Source: Helicobacteraceae bacterium (GTDB taxonomy: Bacteria > Campylobacterota > Campylobacteria > Campylobacterales > Helicobacteraceae). From it: a DNA stretch of 30,898 nucleotides. How positions within the stretch are numbered: position 1 is the stretch's first letter; each line of letters starts with the position of its first letter. The position numbers were made by a program, and so were the translations under genes. The notes under the pieces were generated by a model, which was not told the DNA's origin, ran no database searches, and was given only the letters and a program-made list of their open reading frames with translations. Positions 1 through 7,164 of this stretch are shown here, in pieces. The DNA lies in assembly GCA_029258405.1 (NCBI GenBank), contig JARHYY010000133.1, forward strand, positions 1 through 30,898. The letters are read 5' to 3'.

Positions 1-98
1 ATGCTCGCATCATATTTTATCCTTTGTATATAGTTAAAAAATTCATGTAAATATTCCTTTTTACTATCTGCTCTCCATAGACTACTGAAATTTTCCAT
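1..98 (-). CDS. Start of an unrecognised protein, cut by the window edge
   Basis: On the minus strand an ATG at 96-98 opens a frame with no stop down to base 1, about 32 residues, beginning MENFSSLWRADSKKEY. The composition (mixed charged and aromatic residues) looks like a real soluble protein rather than shadow translation, and the position divergent to cheV would suit a gene start. I see no clear Shine-Dalgarno sequence before the ATG; the frame extends upstream only to a stop at 129-131. I do not recognise the family from this fragment. It could still be a chance open frame. Confidence 0.4.
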   Translation of the reverse strand, partial: MENFSSLWRADSKKEYLHEFFNYIQRIKYDAS

Positions 99-336
99 TA
101 GAGTTATGCAAGCAAAAAATATTCCTATTTAAACAATCTCTGTTACAAAGTTTTGATAAGGTTATTTTATGGGTTGAAGTTTTGCTTATTCATTCTTGTA
201 TAAGAGCGAAACTATAAAATGAATTCATAAAAATTATTTATACTTCAGGGCAAAATAAAGATAATTAAAGAGGGGGTTGCTTATTTCTTGACACTAAGTG
301 TATTTTATTTTGTTATTTTGCTTTTTTTATCAAATA
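99..336. other. Non-coding region between the divergent partial gene and cheV
   Basis: AT-rich sequence with no convincing coding frame; short open frames here lack ribosome binding sites. It contains a TTGACA hexamer at 288-293 without a good -10 box at the usual distance, and a G5 run at 271-275. It presumably carries the promoter of the minus-strand gene, but I cannot place that with confidence. Confidence 0.5.
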
Positions 337-345
337 TGTTATAAT
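337..345 (+). promoter_or_regulatory. Extended -10 promoter of cheV
   Basis: TG at 337-338, one base, then a perfect TATAAT at 340-345. Helicobacter housekeeping promoters depend mainly on the -10 box, with AT-rich DNA instead of a fixed -35, which fits the T-rich stretch upstream. The predicted transcript start near 352 leaves a leader of about 40 bases before the cheV ATG. It may drive cheV-lpxC-dnaB-comEC as one operon. Confidence 0.65.
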
Positions 346-392
346 AGTAATATATTCTTTTCAGAAAATAGAAATTGCTACAAGGGTCTAAA

Positions 393-1361
393 ATGGCAAG
401 CTTGTCTAATGTTGATCAAATTACCAACCTTCATAAGAATAATGAATTACAGTTACTCTGCTTCCGTCTTGAAAAAGGGAAAGATATTTATGGTGTTAAT
501 GTTTTTAAAATTCGTGAGGTTGTAAAATATAAAGGAAGTCTTACAATTATTACTCATGATTCTAGTTCGCTTGTAGAAGGGCTTATTACTATGCGTGAAC
601 TTACTGTGCCTCTTATTGACTTAAAAAAATGGTTTCATTATGATCCTCATATGCCCCACAAAGATTTACGCCCCTATGCCATACAAAGAGATAAAGGACA
701 AGAAGATATTGTTATGATTTGTGAATTTTCTCGCTGGACTGTTGGGGTAAGGATTTATGAAGCAGACAGGATACTTAATAAAAAATGGACAGAAATTGAG
801 CAAACTTCTGGTATTGGTGCAACAGCTCAAAATAGTAAGCTTGTGAGCAGAACAAGATATTTTGATGGTTCTTTAGTGCAAATTGTTGATATAGAAAAAA
901 TGCTTGTTGAAGTGTTCCCATGGATAGAAAATGAAAAAGAAGAAGAAATGAGGCGATTGCAGAGATTTAATTGCGATAAAGATATTTTATTAGCAGATGA
1001 TTCTCCTAGTGTACTTAAAACTATGCGGAATATTTTAACAAGTACTGGATTGCATTATCATGATTTTCCTAATGGGCAAAAATTACTTGATTATGTATTT
1101 AATCCATCAACAAATATTGATAAAATTGGCATGATTATTACTGATCTTGAAATGCCTGAAGCAAGTGGCTTTGAAGTTATTAGGCAACTTAAGAGCAATT
1201 CTAAAACTGCACATATACCAATTATTGTAAATTCATCAATGAGCGGGAGTAGCAATGAAGAATTAGCACGCTCCTTAAGTGCTGATGATTTTATAAGCAA
1301 ATCCCAACCAATGCAGATTGAAGAATGTATTCGTAAATTCCTTATGAAACAAAACCATTAA
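393..1361 (+). CDS. cheV: Chemotaxis coupling protein CheV (CheW domain plus receiver)
   Basis: The 322-residue protein is a CheW-like coupling domain (about residues 18-165) fused to a CheY-like receiver (about 195-320), the CheV layout. The receiver has the acidic pair in LLADDSP (D202, D203), the phosphoacceptor D251 in IITDLEMP, a serine in VNSSMSG and the lysine in DFISKSQP, so it should be phosphorylatable by CheA. CheV links chemoreceptors to CheA at the inner membrane and probably tunes adaptation. The frame is open from a TTG at 375, but the ATG at 393 has AAGGGT seven bases upstream and gives the start MASLSNVDQ, so I prefer it. Helicobacter genomes usually hold several cheV genes; this one most resembles the CheV1 type, a judgement from memory. 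lpxC follows after 13 bases. Confidence 0.92.
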   Translation: MASLSNVDQITNLHKNNELQLLCFRLEKGKDIYGVNVFKIREVVKYKGSLTIITHDSSSLVEGLITMRELTVPLIDLKKWFHYDPHMPHKDLRPYAIQRDKGQEDIVMICEFSRWTVGVRIYEADRILNKKWTEIEQTSGIGATAQNSKLVSRTRYFDGSLVQIVDIEKMLVEVFPWIENEKEEEMRRLQRFNCDKDILLADDSPSVLKTMRNILTSTGLHYHDFPNGQKLLDYVFNPSTNIDKIGMIITDLEMPEASGFEVIRQLKSNSKTAHIPIIVNSSMSGSSNEELARSLSADDFISKSQPMQIEECIRKFLMKQNH

Positions 1362-1374
1362 CTAAGGGAGAACA

Positions 1375-2265
1375 ATGCAGCAAACAACTATACAAAAAGC
1401 TATTGAAATTACAGGCATTGGACTCCATAAAGGAGTTCCTATCAAATTGCGAATTGAACCTGCAAAAGAAAATAGTGGCTATACCTTTACGCGAACAGAT
1501 AGGGATATGAGCTTTAAGCTCTCTCCAAAAGTTGTAGTTGATACTACTATGGCAACAGTAATTGGTTGTGATGATGTACGAATTTCTACAATTGAACATT
1601 TCTTATCTGCCCTATATGCTTATGGAATCGATAATATTCACATACTTGTTAATAATGAGGAATTGCCTATTATGGACGGGAGTAGCATTGGTTTTTGCAT
1701 GCTCCTTAATGAAGCAGGTATTCAAAAACAAAATGCACCAAAACGAATTATGAAAATAACTCGTCAAGTAGAAGTAAGAGATGGTGAAAAGTTTGTTCGC
1801 TTTAGTCCTAGCGAATACAGCACCTATGATTTCAAAATTGATTTCAAGCACCCAGCAATAGCCCAACAAAGTTATAAATTTACCTTTTCTACAAAAGCCT
1901 ATAAAGAAGAAATAGCTAAGGCAAGAACTTTTGGTTTTTTACATGAAGTACAATATCTCCGCTCGAAAGGTTTGGCACTTGGGGGTTCTTTGAATAATGC
2001 TATTGTGCTTGACCAAACAAGGATACTCAATAAAGAAGGCTTACGGTATAAAGAAGAATTTGTACGCCATAAAATTTTAGATGCTATAGGAGATATGTGC
2101 CTTTTAGGATTACCTATTATTGGTTCTTATGTTTCTTATGCTGGGAGTCATAAATTGAACCATTTACTTACTAAAGAAATTCTTAATAACGAAAATGTAT
2201 ATGAAATTATATATCTTGAAGGAAAAAAAGCAGATATAATCGAAAAAATATTCGCTCTTAGTTAA
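1375..2265 (+). CDS. lpxC: UDP-3-O-acyl-N-acetylglucosamine deacetylase LpxC
   Basis: This zinc enzyme catalyses the committed step of lipid A synthesis in the cytoplasm, removing acetate from UDP-3-O-acyl-GlcNAc. At 296 residues it is a normal length. The zinc site is complete: H75 in STIEHFLSAL, and H232 and D236 in RHKILDAIGD. H259 in AGSHKLNH matches the catalytic general-acid histidine, and E74 is the expected base. The N-terminal ITGIGLHKG motif is characteristic. AAGGGAG lies just before the ATG. It sits between cheV and dnaB with short gaps (13 and 4 bases), so it is probably co-transcribed. The product feeds LpxD, encoded on the opposite strand at 10494-11465. Confidence 0.95.
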   Translation: MQQTTIQKAIEITGIGLHKGVPIKLRIEPAKENSGYTFTRTDRDMSFKLSPKVVVDTTMATVIGCDDVRISTIEHFLSALYAYGIDNIHILVNNEELPIMDGSSIGFCMLLNEAGIQKQNAPKRIMKITRQVEVRDGEKFVRFSPSEYSTYDFKIDFKHPAIAQQSYKFTFSTKAYKEEIAKARTFGFLHEVQYLRSKGLALGGSLNNAIVLDQTRILNKEGLRYKEEFVRHKILDAIGDMCLLGLPIIGSYVSYAGSHKLNHLLTKEILNNENVYEIIYLEGKKADIIEKIFALS

Positions 2266-2269
2266 AGTT

Positions 2270-3703
2270 ATGAAAATCGCTGATTATACACCAGAAATTG
2301 AAAGAGCGTTGCTTAGTGCGATATTGTATGATCCTTCAAGTTTTGAAGAAATATATTCTCGTTTGCAAAGTGATGATTTTTCTGTTCCTTTGCACAAAAA
2401 CCTTTTTATTATTCTTACTGAACTTTATAATAATGATTTACCTTTTGATGAAGAATTTATATTAAAAAAATCTACAGCAAAATTTCCAATCGATAGGGCA
2501 GAAATTGTTTCTATTATAGGAACAAATCCAATTGTTGGAGTAAGTGCATATATTAATGAAATTAAAAACCGCTCAACAAAAAGAAAATTAGCTCACTTAG
2601 CTTTGCTTATTAAACAGAAATCTGAACAGCAAGAATATGATTCAGAAGACATTTTAGACACATTAGAACAAGAACTCTATAAACTCTCGCAACAGATTGT
2701 CCAACATGATTTTAGAGAATCAGAAGAAATTACTGCAAGCACTATTGAACTCATAAAAACTATTAAAGAAAAGGGTAATAGCACTATCGTAGGGATAAAT
2801 ACGGGTTTTAGAGATTTAAATAAATTTACTGCTGGTTTTGGAATTGGGGATTTAATCATTATCGCTGCTCGTCCTTCCATGGGAAAAACAGCATTTGCAC
2901 TTAATATAACCCTAAAAAATTTAGAACAAAATATGGGGGGGGTAGTTATATTTTCCTTAGAAATGTCAGCAGAACAGCTCATGCTTCGTTTGCTTTCTAA
3001 TAAAACTTCAATAGCATTGCAAGATTTACGCATAGGCAATCTTGATGATGATCAATGGCAACGCTTGAGTGATGCAGCTAATGCTTTAAGTAAAATGCAA
3101 TTATTCGTTGATGATGGTGGGATTCTTACCATTTCAAGCTTGCGTACAAAGATGAGAAAACTTAAGAGTAAAAATCCGAATATAAAACTTGTTATTGTTG
3201 ATTACTTACAACTCATGTCATCTGGGAGCAGTAATCGCGATAGGCATGTAGAGGTAAGTGATATTAGCAGAGGGCTTAAAATGCTTGCTCGAGAACTTCA
3301 AATACCCATTATCGCTCTTTCTCAACTTAATCGTGCTTTAGAGGCGCGTAGCGATAGGAGACCAATGCTTTCAGACTTAAGAGAATCAGGCTCAATAGAG
3401 CAAGATGCTGATCTTATTTTATTTATCTATCGCGATGAGGTTTATAAACAAAAGGCAGAAAAAGAAAAAGAAGAAAAAGCAAGACAAAAAGACAAGCCTT
3501 ATAAATCAAATTTTGAAGTCAAATCAGAAGAAACAGTAGAAATTATTGTAGGCAAGCAGAGAAATGGTCCAACAGGTACAATAGAGCTTATTTTTCATAA
3601 ATCTACATCAAGATTTGTAGATAAAAATGATATATATGAAAATGAAGAACAAGCAAATACAAAATTACAGATACCTCATGAAGTAGAAATACCTATGGTT
3701 TAG
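2270..3703 (+). CDS. dnaB: Replicative DNA helicase DnaB
   Basis: DnaB is the hexameric 5'-3' helicase that unwinds DNA at the replication fork. The N-terminal domain (TPEIERALLSAIL) spans about residues 1-110, and the RecA-type motor starts near 170. Walker A is ARPSMGKTAFALN (about 199-211) and Walker B is KLVIVDYLQLM (about 308-318), followed by SQLNRALEARSDRRP and the arginine-finger region DLRESGSIEQDADL. The length, 477 residues, is usual for Helicobacter. A lysine- and glutamate-rich insert (KQKAEKEKEEKARQKDK) near 395-415 precedes the last strands. The ATG lies 4 bases after lpxC without a clear Shine-Dalgarno, which suggests translational coupling. The codons for NMGGVV create a run of eight G (2935-2942). 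The order dnaB-comEC-prenyltransferase matches my memory of H. pylori HP1362-HP1360. Confidence 0.95.
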   Translation: MKIADYTPEIERALLSAILYDPSSFEEIYSRLQSDDFSVPLHKNLFIILTELYNNDLPFDEEFILKKSTAKFPIDRAEIVSIIGTNPIVGVSAYINEIKNRSTKRKLAHLALLIKQKSEQQEYDSEDILDTLEQELYKLSQQIVQHDFRESEEITASTIELIKTIKEKGNSTIVGINTGFRDLNKFTAGFGIGDLIIIAARPSMGKTAFALNITLKNLEQNMGGVVIFSLEMSAEQLMLRLLSNKTSIALQDLRIGNLDDDQWQRLSDAANALSKMQLFVDDGGILTISSLRTKMRKLKSKNPNIKLVIVDYLQLMSSGSSNRDRHVEVSDISRGLKMLARELQIPIIALSQLNRALEARSDRRPMLSDLRESGSIEQDADLILFIYRDEVYKQKAEKEKEEKARQKDKPYKSNFEVKSEETVEIIVGKQRNGPTGTIELIFHKSTSRFVDKNDIYENEEQANTKLQIPHEVEIPMV

Positions 3704-3705
3704 CA

Positions 3706-5076
3706 ATGAAAAAGGTATATTCTTATTTACCTTTACATAAACTTTATACTTATTATCAAGGATTGCATTCAGGAACAATATGGAGGGCTAGGTATGGGCA
3801 TTTGCAAGCACCTCTTTTGTGTAATTATAAAGAAATTGTATTCTTTATAATCTTGCTCTTAGTGATATTCTTATGCTCTCTTTTGTTCTCTTATTATAAA
3901 TTTTTACAATTTAAAAAAAGTGGTTTTAAAGAGCATGTATCTAGCATTCAAGCTACTGTTCTTAACCAATATATTAAAATATCGACAAGGGGAAAACCAT
4001 ATACCGTTCTTAAACTTCAAAATCAACAAGGCACTATATTTTACACAACAACAAAAGATTCTCTAAAAAATATTCTTTATCGCGATGTAAGAATTAATAT
4101 TATTACAAAAAAAATAGATTTTTTTTCTTATCTTAAAGGTTTTTACGCTCCGAATATTTCTATAGATTTGCTTCCACAAGATAATAATATAAAACATAAA
4201 ATTCGCCAAGTGATTCAATCGCAACATAATACAGAATTATCATCAAATCTATATCAAGTGCTTTTTTTGGGTGATACTCTTAATTATCAGTTAAGAAAAA
4301 ATGTTAATGCATTAGGCATTGCTCATCTCTTTGCCCTAAGCGGATTTCATTATGGAGTTATCGCCCTTAGTGTATCGTTTATATTGTATCCATTTTATTA
4401 TTTTTTTCAAAAAAGATTTTTTCCTTATCGCAATGCATTTTATGATATAGGCTTTATTATTCTCATAATAACGGCTATGTATTTACTATTTTTAGAGCAG
4501 TCCCCCTCTTTTTTCCGAGCATTTGCTATGGCTTGCTGGGCTTATTTATTGATATTAAGAGGCATAAAGCTTGAAAGCATAAGCTCTTTATGTATTCTTG
4601 TGCTTTTTCTCATCGCTTTATTTCCTTCGTTAATATTTTCCATTGGTTTTATTTTCTCAATAGCTGGAGTTTTTTATATTTTACTTTTCATAAAATATTA
4701 CTCTGTAAATACTATAAAAAAATGTGCCTTGTTACAAATTGGAATTTATTTTTATATGATTCCTATAGTGCATTATTATTTTAATCCATTTTCTCTATTC
4801 TCTTTACTTTCAATTATTATTACACCATTATTCGCAATATTTTACCCTATTGCTTGTATTTTGCATATTATTGGTTATGGCGGAATTGGTGATACATATA
4901 TAGAATATTTTGCTTCAATGTCATTTCATACCATTATATTAAAAACACATTGGCTTATTTTAAGTTTTTGGTTCTTACTCTCAATAGCAGCAATATTCAA
5001 TAAAAAGCTTTTTTGGGTATTAAATTCTGTTTGTTTTTTCTTTTTTTTGTATAATTTAGCTAATTTTTTGAAGTAA
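3706..5076 (+). CDS. comEC: ComEC/Rec2-type DNA uptake channel protein
   Basis: The 456-residue inner membrane protein matches the short ComEC of Helicobacter (ComE3 in H. pylori), which passes single-stranded DNA into the cytoplasm during natural transformation. A first membrane segment lies near residues 45-65, then a periplasmic OB-like part (about 80-155), then the competence domain with the signature LGIAHLFALSGFHYGVIAL (about 203-221) and a dense set of membrane helices to the C-terminus. The C-terminal metallo-hydrolase domain found in long ComEC proteins is absent, as usual for this group. The ATG is two bases after the dnaB stop with no clear ribosome binding site, so translation is probably coupled to dnaB. 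Confidence 0.88.
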   Translation: MKKVYSYLPLHKLYTYYQGLHSGTIWRARYGHLQAPLLCNYKEIVFFIILLLVIFLCSLLFSYYKFLQFKKSGFKEHVSSIQATVLNQYIKISTRGKPYTVLKLQNQQGTIFYTTTKDSLKNILYRDVRINIITKKIDFFSYLKGFYAPNISIDLLPQDNNIKHKIRQVIQSQHNTELSSNLYQVLFLGDTLNYQLRKNVNALGIAHLFALSGFHYGVIALSVSFILYPFYYFFQKRFFPYRNAFYDIGFIILIITAMYLLFLEQSPSFFRAFAMACWAYLLILRGIKLESISSLCILVLFLIALFPSLIFSIGFIFSIAGVFYILLFIKYYSVNTIKKCALLQIGIYFYMIPIVHYYFNPFSLFSLLSIIITPLFAIFYPIACILHIIGYGGIGDTYIEYFASMSFHTIILKTHWLILSFWFLLSIAAIFNKKLFWVLNSVCFFFFLYNLANFLK

Positions 5077-5094
5077 TAAGGTAAAATAGACATT

Positions 5095-5100
5095 TATAAT
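5095..5100 (+). promoter_or_regulatory. Candidate -10 box for the prenyltransferase gene
   Basis: A perfect TATAAT in the 74-base gap after comEC, with a predicted start near 5107 and a leader of about 44 bases. AAGGAG (5137-5142) follows before the ATG at 5151. No good -35 hexamer is present at 16-18 bases. Confidence 0.45.
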
Positions 5101-5150
5101 TTGACTAGCTTAAAATATTTAAAAAACCTTAATAAAAGGAGTTTTGTTGA

Positions 5151-6047
5151 ATGTTTGGCAACATTAAAAATAACTTTGTAAATATTAAATATATAATACA
5201 AAATTTTAATGAACTTGTTGCTTTTGAACACACTTTATTTTCGTTGCCCTTTATTCTCATTGCTATGCTTACTGCCTCATATTCTCCAAACGGTCTGGAA
5301 TGGTTTGGTTGGGGTCTTTTAATGTTAGGTATTATAACGGCTGTAAGTGCGAGAAATTTTGCTATGGCTTTTAATCGTTATTGTGATATTGATATTGATA
5401 TTAAAAATCCGCGTACAGCTCATAGACCAAGTGTAGATGGTAGGGTAAGTAAAAAGCAGATTATTCTTTTTGCCCTTTTAAATGCACTTATTTTTATTGG
5501 GGCTGCTTATTATATTAATACTCTTGCTTTTGTTTTGTCATTCCCTATATTAATTATTTTGGGGCTATATTCTTATATGAAAAGATTCTCTTCATTATCT
5601 CATATTATACTTGGGATATGTCTTGGGTTAGCTCCAATTGCAGGGGTAATTGCCATAGAAGAAAGTATTCCAACTTGGAGTATATTTCTTTCCTTGGGGG
5701 TAGTTTTTTGGGTGGCTGGTTTTGATATTCTTTATTCTTTGCAAGATATTGAATTTGATAAAAAAGAGTCATTGCATTCAATACCTGCCCATTTTGGAGA
5801 AAAAAAAGCATTAATTATTGCTCGATTCTTTCATTTCTTAACACTTTTATTTTGGTTCTTGTTTATATACTTATCGCCTTTGGGTGATTTTTTGTATTTG
5901 GCATTGATATTTAGCATTGCTATGCTTGCATATGAACATTATCTTGTAGCAAAAGATTTCAAAAATATACCTAAAGCTTTTTTTGTTGTTAATGGCTACT
6001 TAGGTATTGTATTTCTGATTATTTTAATAGTGGATATAATATTATGA
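5151..6047 (+). CDS. mqnP: UbiA-family polyprenyltransferase (menaquinone pathway, MqnP-like)
   Basis: This 298-residue integral membrane prenyltransferase has both aspartate-rich motifs of the UbiA family: NRYCDIDIDIKNPRT (about residues 76-90) and YSLQDIEFDKKES (about 195-207), which bind the Mg-diphosphate of the prenyl donor. Several hydrophobic helices separate them. Older annotation calls such genes ubiA, but Helicobacter uses menaquinone from the futalosine route and has no ubiquinone, so a role in attaching the menaquinone side chain (MqnP) is more likely; this is family knowledge, not visible in the sequence. The codon before ATG 5151 is a stop, so the start is fixed at or after it. 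The next gene overlaps by four bases (ATGA). Confidence 0.88.
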   Translation: MFGNIKNNFVNIKYIIQNFNELVAFEHTLFSLPFILIAMLTASYSPNGLEWFGWGLLMLGIITAVSARNFAMAFNRYCDIDIDIKNPRTAHRPSVDGRVSKKQIILFALLNALIFIGAAYYINTLAFVLSFPILIILGLYSYMKRFSSLSHIILGICLGLAPIAGVIAIEESIPTWSIFLSLGVVFWVAGFDILYSLQDIEFDKKESLHSIPAHFGEKKALIIARFFHFLTLLFWFLFIYLSPLGDFLYLALIFSIAMLAYEHYLVAKDFKNIPKAFFVVNGYLGIVFLIILIVDIIL

Positions 6048-6616
6048 ATGATGCACAGAAAAAAAAAGCATTAAATATGCTTCAAAATAGCTCATGGGGT
6101 AGGACTGTCGAAGCACCCTTATCGTTGGAATTTACATTCCTTGATAAAACAAATAGAGAAAGCGTTCTTGTTTATGAAAAAGAATACTCTTCTTTATCTA
6201 ATACTGACATAGATCCTTTGGGTGAATATATGAAGTATTCAAGGGCTCGGGGAGATACAGAAAGTGATGATACTACCCTTAAGCTCCTTGTTGCACTTCA
6301 TCATAAAATTGATGAAATCAAAAAAATATTAACTAATGATATTAAAGAGCATATAAAGCTAGAGCATAAAGAACATATAAAAGCATTGGGGCATGGGGTT
6401 ATTATTATGCCAAAACCAATATTTAAGGTAGGGGGTTATTATTATGCTCGAATTGATTTGCCTGTGTTTCCCCAAAGAATTGTTCCTTTGTTTTTTGAAG
6501 CCATAGAAACAGGTATAGCGAAAGTAAAAAGAATCCATGAGAAAGATGAAAGGGATTGGGATGGTTATATTACCTCACGAGAAAGAGCATTAATCCGCGA
6601 ACTCAAAGGTTTTTAA
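6044..6616 (+). CDS. Conserved-type hypothetical protein, possible PilZ-like fold
   Basis: A soluble protein of 190 residues with no signal peptide or membrane segment. The middle (about residues 78-118) is helical and charged, with histidine- and lysine-rich IKEHIKLEHKEHIK; the C-terminal part has an ordered strand pattern (GHGVIIMPKPIFKVGGYYYARIDL) and ends in a basic, arginine-rich tail (YITSRERALIRELKG). I do not recognise it firmly. The strand part and the position beside another regulatory-looking gene are compatible with a PilZ-type domain, but the usual RxxxR motif is not evident, so I would not assign c-di-GMP binding. Its ATG overlaps the prenyltransferase stop, so it is co-translated with that gene. 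Confidence 0.75.
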   Translation: MNDAQKKKALNMLQNSSWGRTVEAPLSLEFTFLDKTNRESVLVYEKEYSSLSNTDIDPLGEYMKYSRARGDTESDDTTLKLLVALHHKIDEIKKILTNDIKEHIKLEHKEHIKALGHGVIIMPKPIFKVGGYYYARIDLPVFPQRIVPLFFEAIETGIAKVKRIHEKDERDWDGYITSRERALIRELKGF

Positions 6617-6626
6617 AGGATAAAAA

Positions 6627-7163
6627 ATGTTGCAAGAAAATTTAGTATGGGTAGCCATTATAGGGGTTGTCTGTGCACTTTTTTGTATTTTAGTATATAT
6701 TTATATCAAAGATGTAGAAACAACTAAGTGCTTTAAGCAGTATGAAAAAAGTATTGACTTACTTACACGGCAGAATTATCAAAAAGATAAAAAAATAAAG
6801 CTTCTTGAAGAAAAAATTGAAAAACTAGAAGGCGGTTATACTGCCCATAACCTTAATAGCCTTTCATCTAATATTAGAGAAGAAGTGCAAGCCTCTCTTA
6901 ATAGTACTGTTTCTCATATTTATGAAGAAGTCAATAAAATAATATCAAATGTTCAAGAGGAAAAGGAGCGAACAGAGGAAAGAATTATGTCGCTTGAAGA
7001 AAAAATAAAAGAAATAGGCTACTTTCCAACAAGTCCAAATGGTGTTGATGAAGAGAGGATTATTAGCATGTTTAAAGATGGTTGGAGCGTAGATTCCATT
7101 GCAAAAGAATTAAGGATTGGAAAAGGTGAAGTAGAATTCACTTTAAAACTAGCAAATATATAG
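6627..7163 (+). CDS. Membrane-anchored coiled-coil protein with C-terminal helix-turn-helix
   Basis: This 178-residue protein has one N-terminal membrane segment (about residues 7-27, WVAIIGVVCALFCILVYIYI), a long heptad-rich coiled coil (about 40-130, including KKIKLLEEKIEKLEGG and ERTEERIMSLEEKIKEI), and a C-terminal segment, DEERIISMFKDGWSVDSIA through KGEVEFTLKL, that resembles the short HTH of DUF2802/DUF6115-type proteins. The cytoplasmic part may bind DNA or another protein; no function is established to my knowledge. AAAGGAT precedes the ATG. It is the last gene of the plus-strand run and ends one base from the convergent ftsK stop. Confidence 0.75.
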   Translation: MLQENLVWVAIIGVVCALFCILVYIYIKDVETTKCFKQYEKSIDLLTRQNYQKDKKIKLLEEKIEKLEGGYTAHNLNSLSSNIREEVQASLNSTVSHIYEEVNKIISNVQEEKERTEERIMSLEEKIKEIGYFPTSPNGVDEERIISMFKDGWSVDSIAKELRIGKGEVEFTLKLANI

Positions 7164-7164
7164 T

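Noticed and set aside
288..316. TTGACA at 288-293 as a -35 for cheV
   Set aside because: The TATAAT at 340 is 46 bases away and no good -10 lies 16-18 bases downstream.
375..392. TTG start for cheV giving six extra residues
   Set aside because: The ATG at 393 has AAGGGT at a good distance and gives the family-like MASLSN start; the TTG has no ribosome binding site.
298..525. 75-codon plus-strand frame over the cheV promoter
   Set aside because: It overlaps the strong cheV promoter and the cheV gene in another frame, and its sequence is low-complexity translation of AT-rich DNA.
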